A stretch of 64,000 bases of DNA, from contig JALIGW010000003.1 in assembly GCA_023053685.1 (NCBI GenBank), forward strand, positions 43,780,496 to 43,844,495, read 5' to 3'. Under the pieces are notes generated by a model, which was not told the origin of the DNA, did no database searches, and saw nothing but the letters and a program-made list of their open reading frames with translations. The position numbers and the translations under genes were made by a program. The stretch comes from Diadophis punctatus similis. Its lineage: Eukaryota > Chordata > Lepidosauria > Squamata > Dipsadidae. This document shows, piece by piece, positions 1 through 14,500 of the stretch (the first letter of the stretch is position 1; each line of letters begins with the position of its first letter).

Positions 1-854
1 AAAGGTTTACTGCATTAGAATAGTTAGTTGTCATGGCCAACCTCTTTGTGAAAGAGTACACATAATAACCAGAGAGCATTGGTTTGTTTCCTTGTAGGAG
101 GAAAGCCATGGTCATTAGTCTATGGTGGTGGTGGTGGGGAATCAAGACTCTGATAGCACTTTTTTGGATTATTATTTTTTTAAAGGGCTAAGCTTTCATG
201 AGCCACAGCTCACTTCATCATCTCAGGGTACCCTATTGAAAAGTATAACAAAAATAGTTTGGGTTCAATGAATTATAATATAGGGGCTTTGGGGGGAGGG
301 GAAATTTTTATATAAATATACAAACAGCCCTTCTGGATCAGACAATTACCTACTTAAGAGTAGCCAACTACATACTTCTGGGATACTCACAGCAAGAGAA
401 GAGACAAATTCCTTGCCCAACACTGATCCCTACAACTGGTATGCACTCCCAAAACTAGAGCTGCTGTCTCCCTTTTTTTCTGCTGTTGCTTATCTGTTAG
501 TTAATAACGAATCACAATCCTAATGTTTATGATTATAATTAATGATAATTAGTCCTAATTGATCATTAATCATCTTTAAGGAATCACTAAGGACTCACTA
601 ATGAAAGTGACTGAATCTAGTTTTTATTGATGGGCAACCAAGCACTTTTAGCATTGAATTGCAGAGATTAATCAGTTGCTATGTAGGAAGCTCTTTTCAC
701 TAATTTATTAAACTAGTTCAAGTTTCCCCAGTCTGATATCCTTCGCATATGTTTTGATGGCACCAATTTGGACAAAGCGGAGGCATCAATTTATGTAGCT
801 AGCTGTTCACATATTCGGGGCCAAATGATTTTTCTCATAAATTTCAAGACTTAC
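1..854. other. ITPR3 intron downstream of w31
   Basis: I see no exon or clear repeat, only short TGG and poly-A/T runs. No match to the next type 3 exon was found here. Confidence 0.7.
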
Positions 855-980
855 CCTAGCCATGTCAAGGGTGAAGTTCTCAAACAGTGTCCAGATGTGG
901 TTGCTGGTATAGATTTCCTTCATCTCCACCTCTGTGTCTACATAGCAATGATTGACAAAATTGACATATGCAATTTTCAC
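855..980 (-). CDS. ITPR3: ITPR3 exon w31 (last in window)
   Basis: These 42 codons (residues about 1406-1447) start [20 protein letters not shown] and end [13 protein letters not shown]. Donor AGG|GTAAGT; phase 0. The next exon must lie below position 1. Confidence 0.97.
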
Positions 981-3900
981 CTGAAAGACCAGAGTAAAAG
1001 AGGCATGGATTAAAAGACTGGGCATGTTGCAAGAATAGAACCAAAGCTCCTACGCACTCACTCTTTGGGGACAGGGGGAGGGCAGGGGAATAGTGCTTTC
1101 CTCTTTATTAGCACCATTTATGCTCTTGATAAAATTATCTACATCTGTAAAAATCAAAACAGGGACTTGGCCAAGTAGCAGTTCGTAAAACGATCATCAA
1201 TCTGACATCCTGCTTTTGTCTGAAAGATGACAGGGTATCAAGGAAGTAAATCCATTTTATTCTTGTAAAGAGCCCCATACTGAAGATAAGGCTGAAAAAT
1301 AATACCACAATCTTCATGATTCATATACCTCTGGTGGCCTCTCTGGTAAGGAAGATACTGGACAACTTAATTGCAAGCCTAATCCTACAACATCCTTAAA
1401 TTCTTCAAAGAGATAGAATTATGTGAGTTGATCTTTTATGTACACTGAGAGCATATGCACCAAAGACAAATTCCTTGTGTGTCCAATCACACTTGGCCAA
1501 TAAAGAATTATATTCTATTCTGATAGAGAGATCTTACTATTAGTCTTTCATTCTTATAATTACTGGCTATAAAGTCACCCAGTAGTAATTGAACAGGACT
1601 TTTCTAAGCCTGGCCAGTCTTTACAGATCATTGTTTTCTTACTTTGGCAAACCTATCTCTTTTGCACAAGCATAGGTGACATACTGTATATCTAGAAAAC
1701 ATATTTTCTTCATATAGAGCCTGGCCTCATCATGTGAGGATAGAAACCCAGAATCATATAATAACTACAAAGCTATCTGTCAGCCATAGATGACATCTAC
1801 TGTGCATCCTTCCATTACCTCGGTAATGCAGTCTTCGTGAGTGACTACTCGCACCACATCCTCCAAAGGAAGCAGAGACGTGCATTTGATTTCTGTATAT
1901 ACATTTTTGCCTTCAGCACAGGCAGCCAGCAAATCCACCAGAGAGATATGGTACATGAGGGGACTGTTCTCCTCTATCCCATCCTGAGCTGCTGTCATCA
2001 TCTCCAACATGTTGGCCAGGGACGTCTTATCATTATAGAACACCACAACATCATCTCCAGCATTGGTAATCTGCAGGAAAGAGACAAGGCATCTAAGCAA
2101 AAGAACAAAACTCTGCTTAAATATCTACTTTGTGGCTCTCTCCAGCCTACTTCTCATGTGCCATAACCTGCTCACTGGGTTGAGCTCAATCGCTGGTGAT
2201 TACATCTATGTTACTGTCTTGGCAAGAATTCACCATTACAGCTTTTTAGACCATTCTTTCAATTTTTCAATTTAATGCATAGCCCTGAATAGGGTCCTCC
2301 ATTCAAATACAAGCAAGGTACAAGCATGCTTAACTTTTTCAGGATCAATCAAAGTCAGCTAGGTCCTACCATTTTTTCTGTAATATCCTAGTAGAGTTTA
2401 CTCATAAGTTTACTCATAACTCAGAGTCCTTTGGGAGTTGGGCGACATATAAATGCAATAAAATAAATAAAAATAAATAAATAATACATACAGAGCGAAT
2501 CTACTAACAGGAGGTATCTTCCTATATTGAATCTTTTTTTTTCCTCTTGTCCCTTATTTTTTAAGACAGTATGGTCTGAAGCTTCTGAGATTGAAATAAA
2601 CGTAGCAACATGTGAGCCTTGCTTGTTTGGTGCAGTATATCTGTATCCTTCTAGAATATTGTTTTCTCCTAAATTCCATTGTATGGGGGAAGTATATAAA
2701 TACTGTCAGATAAATAAAACTCTATGTCCTGGCATTAGCTGTCCTGGACAAAGTATGACAGAATTGTTATGCAACAGCTACTCTTCCAATCTGCAGATTT
2801 TAAAAATCCTAATACAAATTTGTATTTCCCCTGGCAGGGGGAAGAGTAAACCATACCAAGGAGAACCTAAGTCTTTTCAAAATTGGCGACTTTAAAATGC
2901 TGACTGGTAAAACTCTGGGAATTGAAGTCTACAGATGTTAAAGCTGCCAAGTCTGGAAAACATTGAATTAGAATGGCTCTTATACATTACTATACTGCTT
3001 AACGGAGGTTAACCTGGTTCTACATGTTTTCCACCACAATCCCCATCATCCCTGACCATTGACTATTCAAGCTGAGATCAAATGAGCCTTCTAGTAAAAA
3101 TATATATGAAAAAGATGGTTGCAAAACAGCAAGCAAGAATAGAAGGGATGGGAAATGGATATGAATATTTGAACATCTGGATGTGGCATCTGTAGCACTG
3201 AGTAATAGCATCCCCATACACTCAGCATTACAGCTCTGTTTGTGTTATGTAATTTGGCAACCATTTTACATACGGGAATAAATGTATAGAGTAAGTATAT
3301 GCATTACAAAATTGAAAAAGAAATGGTTACATTAAATAAATACTACACTGTCAAGCTGCTAAATTGCTTAACGTGTCCCTATAGATTTTATATATTAATA
3401 GCCATTTAACAAATCAACTTCCAGTTTGGAAGACTGTAACCTTAGGTTCACCAGGGTTCAACCCTTAATTATTAAAGCTTGACAGGTATTTGGAGGAAAA
3501 CTTCACACCTGATTATAAGATCAGACAGTCTGTCTTGTATATGTTATTTTTCCAAGGCTCATTTTTACTACCCGTAAAAATGTACAGTATCTTACGATAC
3601 TGTTCTATCTTAATACTTGGTATTTCTTGTTTCGGGAAGGCTGGGCAAGAGGTTTGTGAGGAACAAATATTTCCTGAAGTTCTTGATGCAGGAATGGGGA
3701 TAGTCCAAATCAGAGCCTCACCCTGCAATTTCTCAGGATCTCTTACCAGATTACATTTAACATTACCTGGTTTCCCCTTGCTAATCTACAATGGCTACCC
3801 CTTATTTATGTGTAAATATTTCCTAGTCTGTTTCTATGTATTTTATCCTGTTCCTCTTTTCTACCCTCTTTCCCAGAGATCTGGAATCTCACCTCAGTCA

Positions 3901-6900
3901 TGATCATGTCCTGGCATTTCTTAATGTACTTGCCCTCGGCCTTGATGATAGTGTGAAGAAAGTCAAGATATTGAACATGGCGCCCATGTGTAGCCAGACA
4001 ATGGATGAAATGTTGTAGCACCCCTTCGCTGATCTCAGAGCACAGCTGATAATTGTTCAGAAAGATGTGCTGCATTGTCTCTGCCTCCATAAGCTGACAA
4101 GAAAAAATTGTCATCACTCATATGTATCTAAACCCAATGTGTAATGTGTAGATTACATACATTTAGTAAAACATTTCGAAGAGCTTCCATAGACACTCTA
4201 ACAAACTGTAGTTTTTAACATGAGAGAAAGTACTAATCATTCAATACATGGGAAGTAATAATATGATGAAAATTAAATAAAGTTAATTTTTAATGACATT
4301 CAATTCAAATAATTAATATTTTTGTCTTAAATTCACCCATTCCTCTCAGTACATTATTTAAAAGCTGATTGGAGCCTTTGGCTCAAAAGAGATTATGCAC
4401 TAACATTAATCTTAATCATTTTTTTTAATTATTCATCTGTTTATCTAGTATAAACTCTCAGGAAAAAACCAATTTCCAATCCCTTCTGGTTACCACGGTC
4501 AGGTGCAATTTTTTAAAAAATAAATAATAAAAATAAAATAAAATAAAATAATAATAAATAATAAATAATAAATAATAAATAATAAATAATAAATAATAAA
4601 TAATAAATAATAAATAATAAATAATAAATAATAAATAATAAATAATAAATAATAAATAATAAATAATAAATAATATAAATAATAAATAATAAATAATAAA
4701 TAAAAAAATAAAAAATAATAAAAATAAAATAAAATAAAATAAAATAAAATAAAATAAAATAAAATAAAATAAAATAAAATAAAATAAAATAAAATAAAAT
4801 AATAAAATAAAAAATAAAATAATAAAATAATAAAATAATAAAATAATAAAATAATAAAATAATAAAATAAAATAAAATAAAATATAAAATATAAAATATA
4901 AAATATAAAATATAAAATATAAAATATAAAATATAAAATATAAAATATAAAATATAATAAAATAAATAAAATAAAATAAAATAAAATAAATAGGAATAGG
5001 AATAGGAATAGGAATAGGAATAGAATAGAATAGAATAGAATAGAATAGAATAGAATAGAATAGAATAGAATAGAATAGAATAGAATAAAATGTGGAAAGT
5101 AAAGCACCTGCCTTATCTTAGACTAGGAAGGGTCCACATCATTCCACTAAGTGGAATTTTCTGTTTGTGTGGGGGAATGACCTCAGAGACAGGGGAAACA
5201 GCTACAGCCAGAGAAATGGTCACACAAGAAGCAGCTTAGCCACAAAAGGAATGTCACAATGGCAAACATCTCAGAAGAGACCCTCCCTAGTTTCTTGGAT
5301 TGTAAAAGTGAGAAGGGAGAAAAGCACTTCCAGGCTTGCAAGATTCTCCTAATGTAAAAGGTAAAGATAAAGATTTCCCTTGTCCAGTTATTTTTATCTC
5401 TAGGGTGTGGTGCTCATCTCTGTTTCTTAGCCAAGAGAGCCAGCATTGTCCAAAGACATTTCCGTGATCATGTGGCCAGCATGACCATATGCCGAGGTGC
5501 AAGGAATATTGTCTCCCAATGTAATCTTACACTAAATCAGGGGTGGGTTCCTCCCTGTTCAGACCGGATCGCCCGAACTGGTAGCGACCCACTGGTGACG
5601 TCACTGTCGGTGCCGTTCCGTACGTGCTGCCATCTTTTTTGTGGATTTTTCCCCTTACGCGGCTTGAAAAAGAGCCCGCCCGCCCGCCCGCCCGCCCGTG
5701 GGTGAATACCGACCTTTATTTCTTCGCCCGAAGTACAGCTGATGAGCTCCTCAGCTGTGTTTCAGGCTAATTCCTGCTTCTGAGCATGCGCAGAAGTAAA
5801 ATCGTGCAAGGGGACGCCCTCGCGAAACATCGCGATGCAAACCGGTGGCAAAGGTAAGTGGAACCCACCCCTGTACTAAATAGAATAAATACATCTGTCA
5901 TGCTTCCTATATGGACTACCACATTAGTCTGGCAGCTTATTAAATTGATATACCTATTTAAAGGCTTGTATTGTATTTTTATATATTTCCCACCTCAAAA
6001 TAGCAAGATATTATACTATCTGTTTTCAACAGACAAGGTCAAAGGATTCACCCAAGGAGGAATTCAAATATTTAATGGGGGGGGAATGCAATTCATATTT
6101 CATAAATAACTGTATTCTTCACAATGGCTTGGTTTTTTTTAAAAAGAAGTCCATATTAATTTGGCTTTAGGGGTAATATATGATATTGTGCCACCTGAGC
6201 TGGACCTATCGGTCCATTTGCATCATCTTCATTCACTGCAACCCTTTGAAATGTTTTTGCTACCACTTGAAGTTGTAATAGCAACATCAGTATTTCTAGG
6301 GCATGTTAATGTCCTATTTGCCATTCTGAGAAAAGCAACCTTTCTCAGAAGACGCTATTGTAATAGAGGTCCTTATGGGCAGCATCTGCAGAGAGCAACT
6401 AATTTAAATTTTAAACATTGTTTGCCACCAAGGCAAACATTCTCTGACACAATTTTATTCGGAAAGCCTTGCTGAGCAATGGAGAGAGCTTTACAGTTTG
6501 GAAAGCAAAAGTTTTAGGAGTACTGCCAACTGCTTTCTTGTAAGCTAGTGGGCCGTAGTGACAGCTGCAGTAGCTAGAGCGACTCTGAAAAAGACATGGA
6601 TGTAGGAATTATGATTGGACCCCTAAGGAGCAGATGGGAAGCAAAGTCTGTTGCCCTTCTCAACCTGCTATGTGAATCACATGATTCATTATGACTAAAC
6701 TGCAAGCCCAGCCCTACTTGGCCTTATAAATCATTTGAAGCAATGAAGCTATTATATTTATTGTCAAATTAATCTGAGCAGAAATTGGAGAACTAACAAA
6801 ATTTAACTTCTCCAACACATTTTTGTTGTTGTTTTTGCACATTTCCACCTTCTTTTATTTGTCCCTTCTTTCTTACCCCAGTAGTAAGGAACAAGTTGAG

Positions 6901-9900
6901 GTGCTTATGCAGAAGGGTCTGGTTTTCTTGGTTGCCCGCACAAAATTTCTGTAGGAATTGGTGGGTTAATTTTAAAATCTCCAACATCTTGGTATCACCC
7001 TGCATATATTCAAAACAAAAAAAAGTCAGCTGCCAAGAAAAACTGCACAAATTCCTTCTATGGAAGCTTTCAAGAAAATGGAAATAAGGAAAGAATTAGA
7101 TATATAATTACTGTTTTTAAGGAAGATTGGATTAGACAATTCCCCGAATAATGCCTTTAAAATAAATGTATTATCCAATAAGAACCTAAGAGCCCCCACC
7201 TTCTGCTATTCCAGCCAAGTGTCCATCTTCCACCCGCTTCTTCCTACCTTCTCATAAGGGATTTGCAACAGATCCAGCATCACTTTGTGGGCATCCATAT
7301 TTTTCAGCAAACGCTGCTGTTTTTTTCGCATCTGCTCACCAACACCACACATTTTATTTAGTCGCTCCAGAATCTGGACATAATAAAGAAAACATCTAAT
7401 GAGAGAAGGAATAAGAGAAATATACTCCACACTTCTGGTGAGGAGGGAAAGTAGACATCCCTGAAGGAGTGAGGATAGTATTGCAGCAGAGTTTGGCAGC
7501 CAGACAGTGAGTCAAGAAATTTCAATCAAGCTCACTCCCATAACCTATTTATATGGATGCAAACACACATACACATACTATACATATATGTAATATCCAG
7601 GGGCAAGTTGCTAACTTACCGATACCGGTGCGCTGCATGCGCATCTCCATGTTTTATGTGCGCACACGCATGTGCTATGCACACATGCCCCCTTGTGTGA
7701 TTTTGCTTCTGCGCATGCGCGGAAGCAAAATCGCGCCAAAATCTTGCGCACACGCGTGTCCCCTCGCAAGATTTTGGCGCGGTTTTGCTTTCGCGCATGC
7801 GCAGAAGCAAAAAAGCACAAAAATTCTTTTAAAAAGATGGCAATGCGCGCGACGGACTGGCAAAGACAGCACCGGAGCGGTCGCGCGCAAATTGTGCAAT
7901 CGGCCACTCCCTACCGGAGCTATGCACTGGACCGCACCGGTAGGAACCCACCACTGGTAACATCCTTATATTTAAGTTCATATAGACAAACTAAGGGTCA
8001 AGATGGATTTGAAATAAGATTGTGAAATTATAAGAACCATTCCTGTGGGACAATTTCTTTTGTACTCTTAAAAAAAACATGATAGGATGAAACATTACTA
8101 GAGGTGGAATGGCACTTTTATTCCTCCGTCTAATCCTTTTTTTTAATTGTTCTTCTGCTTGTGCTTATGCAGCCAAGGATACTATTAAGTATCAGCAGAT
8201 GTGAAACAATGCAAAAATATTCACAACCAAAACAAACTAACTGGAAGAAAAATAACCCGGGAATGGAGCCCTAAAATAACTCTATTAATATCTCCGCAGC
8301 ATGAAATGCTGTGGACAGAGGTAGAATAGAAGGGAGTGAAAGAGAAACAGGGAGAAAATAGGAGGATGAGACAGAGTTTTTTAAAGGTACCAAAAGAACC
8401 ATCTAATGGGGTCCCCAAACTAGACAACTTTAAGACTTGTGGACTTCAACTCCCAGAATTCTCCAGCCAGCTATGCTGGCTGGAGAATTCTGGGAGTTGA
8501 AGTCCAGAAGTCTTAAAGTTGCCAAGTTTGAGGACCTCTGATCTAATTGGTTATTCATTTATTTTTGGGTGGTTTATAATGAAATGCACTGATAGATGTC
8601 TTCTGAAATGGAAGAGAAAAAAGTCAAGAATCATCAATGGTCAAATCCAAGATTTTAATATAACTAGAATCAGGCACAACAGGCATCCCCAAGGAGAACA
8701 GCAAAGGATTTATATTCCTTCAAACATGATTCTTATTATTTGGGGTAAAACAGTAAAATAACCCTTAAAATGTGCCCTACTGAAGCAAGAGCAGATTTTC
8801 CATATTGTATGTTGGAGAGTCAGTGGCTTGGCCCAGTAGGTTATGATCTACTGGTACCATGTAGTCCTGGTTTGGCAGGTCAAGCTCTGGACAATTTGTA
8901 GCAATCCTTTAAGTGCTGGTCAGCAGTATTAGACACCTTTTGCAACACAGCCTGGAGCTGAGAACAACCCACCATATTATTTATTTCTACTATTCCTATC
9001 TTACAGATTGGTGATGGAACAGTACATGACAATCCTGTTGGGTAATTTATTTTTGTCTTCCAACTGCATGTAGGAGGGCTAAGGTGAGAAAGTAGCTTCA
9101 GCAGCTTTGCAATACAAAATGCTTCAAAATGAGATTTTTATCATGCAATTGTTCTGCTTCAGTTCACAGAATTTTACAGCACTCCAAATGATGTTTTTCA
9201 TTTGTAATTCATCTGTGTTTTCTCACCACTGCTTCCGTCTTTTTTCTTTCACCCAATCCAAAAATCAATTAAGGAAGAATTGGTGGAATAGACAATATAT
9301 CTGCATAATGTCTTTTGACTGGGAGTGCTCTGAGCTGTCTGTTTGGAAATGCCTATTTAATCAAGTTCTGAGTTGCACGGAATACCTCACATTCTGTTAA
9401 TTTACATGCAAACTAATTGTGCCTCTCAATGTTCAAACTCCAACAACTGTAAATGAAAGAAGTTAGAGTAAGAATTCCTTTCATGGATGCTGAAGTTCTT
9501 CTCCAAGGACTAAGAATAGGAGAAACCCTGAGAATTTATGAAGGACAATCTTGTCTCACAGATAACCATCGCCTCTGGTACCTCAGCTTCATATATTACA
9601 CTTGGACTAGATTAATCCTGATTTTGTTTTATTTTATTTTCAGTATAAATTCAATGTGTCTTCATACTCCTGCGAAGAAAGCTCAGAGTTTCTTTATGTA
9701 CTTCACTGGCTGAACAGTAATAGTGTTTTGTTGTTATTTTGTCTTTTTGAGTTATGCACAATGCTCTGGGATATCTTGTGAATAACAAGTGGCTTATACA
9801 TCTTATAACTACATTCAAAAATAAAGATTTTAGTCTCTCAGCCAAAGGCACAGGCAACACATATGTATCCTGGGACTATATAATATTGTATTACAAAGCT

Positions 9901-11441
9901 CTCCTGTTCTGTAGTGTGCTGCATTTGCTTTTGTTAACAAATCCTCTTCGTCCCCATGTGCTTGAGTCAGCAATATTTTCCCACATTTTGTCTAGTAAGA
10001 GTATCAGATATAACTGCTTACCCCTTTTATGAGCTGATAGTTCTCACTGCTTTTTTCTCCAGGGGTCCCGGGTTCCTCATCTGTAGTACGCTAGGAGGAT
10101 GAAAGGAAGATAAAGAGTATTTAGGTGGCTACATATAAAGTTAAAGGAGAGGAAACTTTAATTCATTTTCCATGAGTTGTCCTGTTATTGTTCAATTACC
10201 AAAAACTAGGCCAACTTTAAAAACAAATCTGCTCTTCTACAAACTAGAAGAGCTGTTGACAGTTTAAGTTGACAGAATTGAGTCTGCATAGTTTATCAAA
10301 GCTGTATTATTACGGTATTTAATAATGATGCTAATTTCCCCCATTGGGTTTCTTCTCACTATTCCTGATAAGTTTAGGATAATATTCTGTGATCTGTTTA
10401 GCTAGTCCTCAGAGATTCATAATTTGCTTCCTGCCAAATATTTATTCAGTAGTAAATTCCTCTTTACTGCTATGTAAACTGAGGGTTAAAATCCCACCGA
10501 TTTTCAATCCAGATTTACTTTTGTGTTCCCTGCCTTATAACTGGTGTGAATTTACCTCTTTTTTCTCTTTCTTCTCCCCTTCTTGTCCGTTTTCTCCCTT
10601 GGAGTTACCCTTCTTTTCCACCCAGAGTTCTGACTTTTCCACCATCATACGAAGTTTGTCCAACTCTGATTTGATCACTTTGTAATTCTCAACATCTTGA
10701 GCAGAGATAAGTAGCTGGACCTGATTGAAGTTACCATAAAGAACATCAGCTCATTCTGCTTATGCTGCTGGCTAACACAAAGGGATACAAGGTGAAGGCC
10801 TATGGGTTTATGATTCATTTCTCTTTCTCATAAGGTCTGATGGAATTTAAGGCTAGGGATACGTTTCTTTTTATGATGATAACCTAGAGATATTTCTGAT
10901 CCACAAAGAAATCCCTTCAGAAATAATATTTAAATAAAGAATTGCCACATTGCTTCCTGGCATGCAGTAGTTCCAGTCACAGCCCAATATCGCCATTGTC
11001 ACCTTTGTGGATTTGGCAAAAGGTGTAAAAGTATAACATTCATCTGAAGGAGCATACAGCTTCCTTTTATGTTGAACTATGAATAGGGTTGAAACCAGTG
11101 GAGGGTTGAAACTACTGGAGGTTGTGATGGTATTAGGGGTAGAACCAGCTCATAGAATCTTGCTCCGCACATGATAGAGATATGGTGGCATACAAATTTT
11201 AATAAATAAATAAAATAATAACATCATCATGATTTCTCTGCTGTGTGGGGTCCATGGTGCTCTGAGCTTTGTGGTTTTCTTGCAGACATTTCATTCCCAT
11301 TCTAGGTAAATCATCAGTGCGCCAACACAATACCTCTATAAAAATGGCCACTGGTTTTATATGGTTAGTATCAACACATCAACAGTGTGATAAATAAATA
11401 AATATGCCGCCCCAGGGAGTAGGGCGGCATATAAGAACAGA

Positions 11442-11492
<51 letters not shown>

Positions 11493-11509
11493 ACAAACAA
11501 ACAAACAAA

Positions 11510-11556
<47 letters not shown>

Positions 11557-14500
11557 ATATAAATAATTCCTTCATTTACCATTTGAAATAGGCTGGCTCC
11601 AGCAGTTTTCATATTTTTAACATACATACCTGAAAACTATTGGCATCCCCTCTAGTATACCAAACTTCTCAAAATAGATTAAAAAATGTGTTTTCTAGTT
11701 CCATAAATCATAAGTAGGCCCAAAGAGAGGCAACATGCTCAATAGCAAAGCAGAAATAAACACATCATGTAAATTTGTTCCAAGGAGAATGAACTGTAAG
11801 GTGAAAGGATTTGCAAAACATACCCACCACTAAGAGTTACACTGAGCGTTACCTGCTTAAAGGTGTGTAGGACTTCCTGACGCTGACTGAAATGTTTAAA
11901 GAGAAGCTGAAGAGAGCCTGAGACAAGAGGTGGATAATCATGCATTGTCAAATGGATTAGTACCCGGAGAAACATACGTCCTCCTTCATCATCCACTTCT
12001 AACATACTGCTTGTTTTCCTGTAGCCCAAAGAGAAAAAGAAAGAGGAAATCATAACCAACCTCTGGTTTTGAACTCGAGGATAAATTGCTTTAGCTATGT
12101 ATGGGAAAAGCAACCGACAGCAATAATGGAAAACTAACCAGTACATTAAAACTCACCCAACCCCAAACATTGCTTCAGCCTGCTCCCCAATCCGATCCAG
12201 ATTCATTGCTGCATCTAGAAGGAAAGAAAATGCATAAGAAACAAGAAATATAACAATTGGGAGGTGATGGGGGACAAAAAAGAAAAGACAAGGAATTATC
12301 TGAACTAGCTCATCAACAATTTCTCAATCACCACTATATTTAAGTGAAGAGAAAAGTAGATTTCCCCCCCAGATGATTTATCTTTAAAATGCCTTAGATA
12401 TGCCAAAGCTATACAAAATAGAGCAGATTAATGTTCTCTATATATGTGTAATACTTAATTGGGGGCAGCGAGGAGGGGAGAGTATCTTTGACAGGCCAAA
12501 GTCTCTAATAAAATATGGCTTCGGCCTGATATGCTATTTGGAACCCTGACAATCTTACATTCAAAGCCATCTTCTGTTGAAGTGAACACGGCCATTTCTC
12601 ATTCTTTGTAATAAATCATTATGATCCTAAACATTCCCATTTCCTATAGATATTCTATCATCATACAGTAGATCCAGATTGTCATTTAACGATCAAACAT
12701 CCATCTACCTTTAGAGCATTATTGAACACTAAGGCAAAATGAAGGCAGAAAAGATTTCTGACTTCAAATCAAAAAGGGGGAAAGTACCAGGAGAAGCTGG
12801 ATCTTACTTGTAGAGTCAAAGGCTGGTGCTGTTCCATCTGCTGCACTGTCCTGCATGGGAAAAACTTCCACAAACTCCTTCTTGAACACTGAGAGCAAAT
12901 AGGAGATCCTGTAATCCAGTCGCACATTTAGAATGAACTAGGTATAAGAAGAGAATATGAAAAGATGATCAGTCCGATCTTTTGCCTTGCATGGGTCACA
13001 TTAAGTGAAGAGGAATTATCTTGGGCCACATTTAAAATATATAATGTATATAAATAAAAAACTTCCTTTGGGTTTTTTTTTGTATTTTTATTATCTTATG
13101 GGATTACATTACTAGCTGTCCTGGGCCACATGCAGTCCATGGGCCACAGGTTGGACACACCCAGTCTAGCCCATTTACAGACTTTTCTAGCCTTTTATCA
13201 TTCCTTTCCTTTCTCTAAAGTCATTATCATAAATGGTCCCAGCAGAAGCAGCTATTGTGTCATACATTCATGGCTCATAGTGTGTGATTACAAGAACTGC
13301 AGACTTGCTCTAACCTGCAATATCTCTAGAATTTTCAGCTTTGTTTCCATCACTACTATGTTTTCATTTTCTATGCTTCTTCCCCTATCTGCTGGCTCAG
13401 GAACAACCACGGCATTCATGTTCGATGAACCAAAGATGGACTGCTTCCTGCTCAGCATCATGGTAGACATCATCTGGCCAACACCATGGATAGATCTTCG
13501 GACATTCTTCCCTAGGAAATAAACCACATTCCACCAAGCTTAATACTTGCTCCTATGTTCAGCCAGGTCACTGAGGGTTTGTACAGCAAATTAAGGATAT
13601 GGATAGAAGAAATCCACACTGTAATCACATATCTGTGGTGAATTTTTTGAACTATATCTCAATTAAGATTCATTTCATTACTTATTTCATAGTTGAATTG
13701 ACTTTAAACTTAAAAAGTATACAATACCTAAAGCCACTCAGTATTTTAATATGTATTTCAAAAATCCATCCCACTTCAAAAAAAGTGCCCACTTTTTCCT
13801 TCACACATTATGAATATAAATAAGTGCATTGCACTTTGTCTCAGCCTCTGTCAGGGCTTGCCGGACCTACCAGTCACGTCCTCATTATACATGGCCTGCA
13901 TCATCAACTGAGGGTTCTGGACACAGTCTATGATGCCAAGAAGAGTCCGTGTCAAGCGCAGCAGTTCACTGAAGCTGTAGAAGCCAAAGTAGATGAGGTT
14001 GTGGGCAAGACTGACAACCTGGAAAGATGCCGGTTCAATACAGGGGAAGAAATCAAATTAGATGACTGAGCACTAGCTCTAGAACAACAGAAAGCAGTCA
14101 CAGTGAAAAATCACTTAAAACAAAATCCTAGATTCTTCGGAGTACGTAGAAAACCAATTTCCAAAGAAACAAATGTGATCTTAGCTCTTGCCAGAAGCTG
14201 AAATTGTGCAATTAGCCTGTCTCACATGGGAAGAAAACTCCCACAACATATCAAAGGCAAGTTTCTCACCTCAAAAGTCAGTTTATTTTTCTCCTCATTA
14301 GCAAAGGGAACTGCTTCACTGACTACATTGTTGAGATAATCTTCCACAAACTCCATTGTGCTGGCAAACTTATTCTTCTTGTCATCTCTTGAACTGTTCA
14401 CATTGGAATCATAGCTACAAAAGAAAAGGAACTGAATGAATCAAAGGGATATGGTTTGTAGTGTAAACTACCTCCTGCCTTTCATAATAAGATAACCATA

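Noticed and set aside
4499..5107. A 202-codon minus-strand open frame rich in Phe, Tyr, Ile and Leu.
   Set aside because: It is purely the translation of the AT microsatellite; low complexity and no gene signals.
7553..8025. Overlapping open frames on both strands with Cys/Ala/His-rich products.
   Set aside because: They are readings of the inverted repeats of the hAT MITE 7598-7956.
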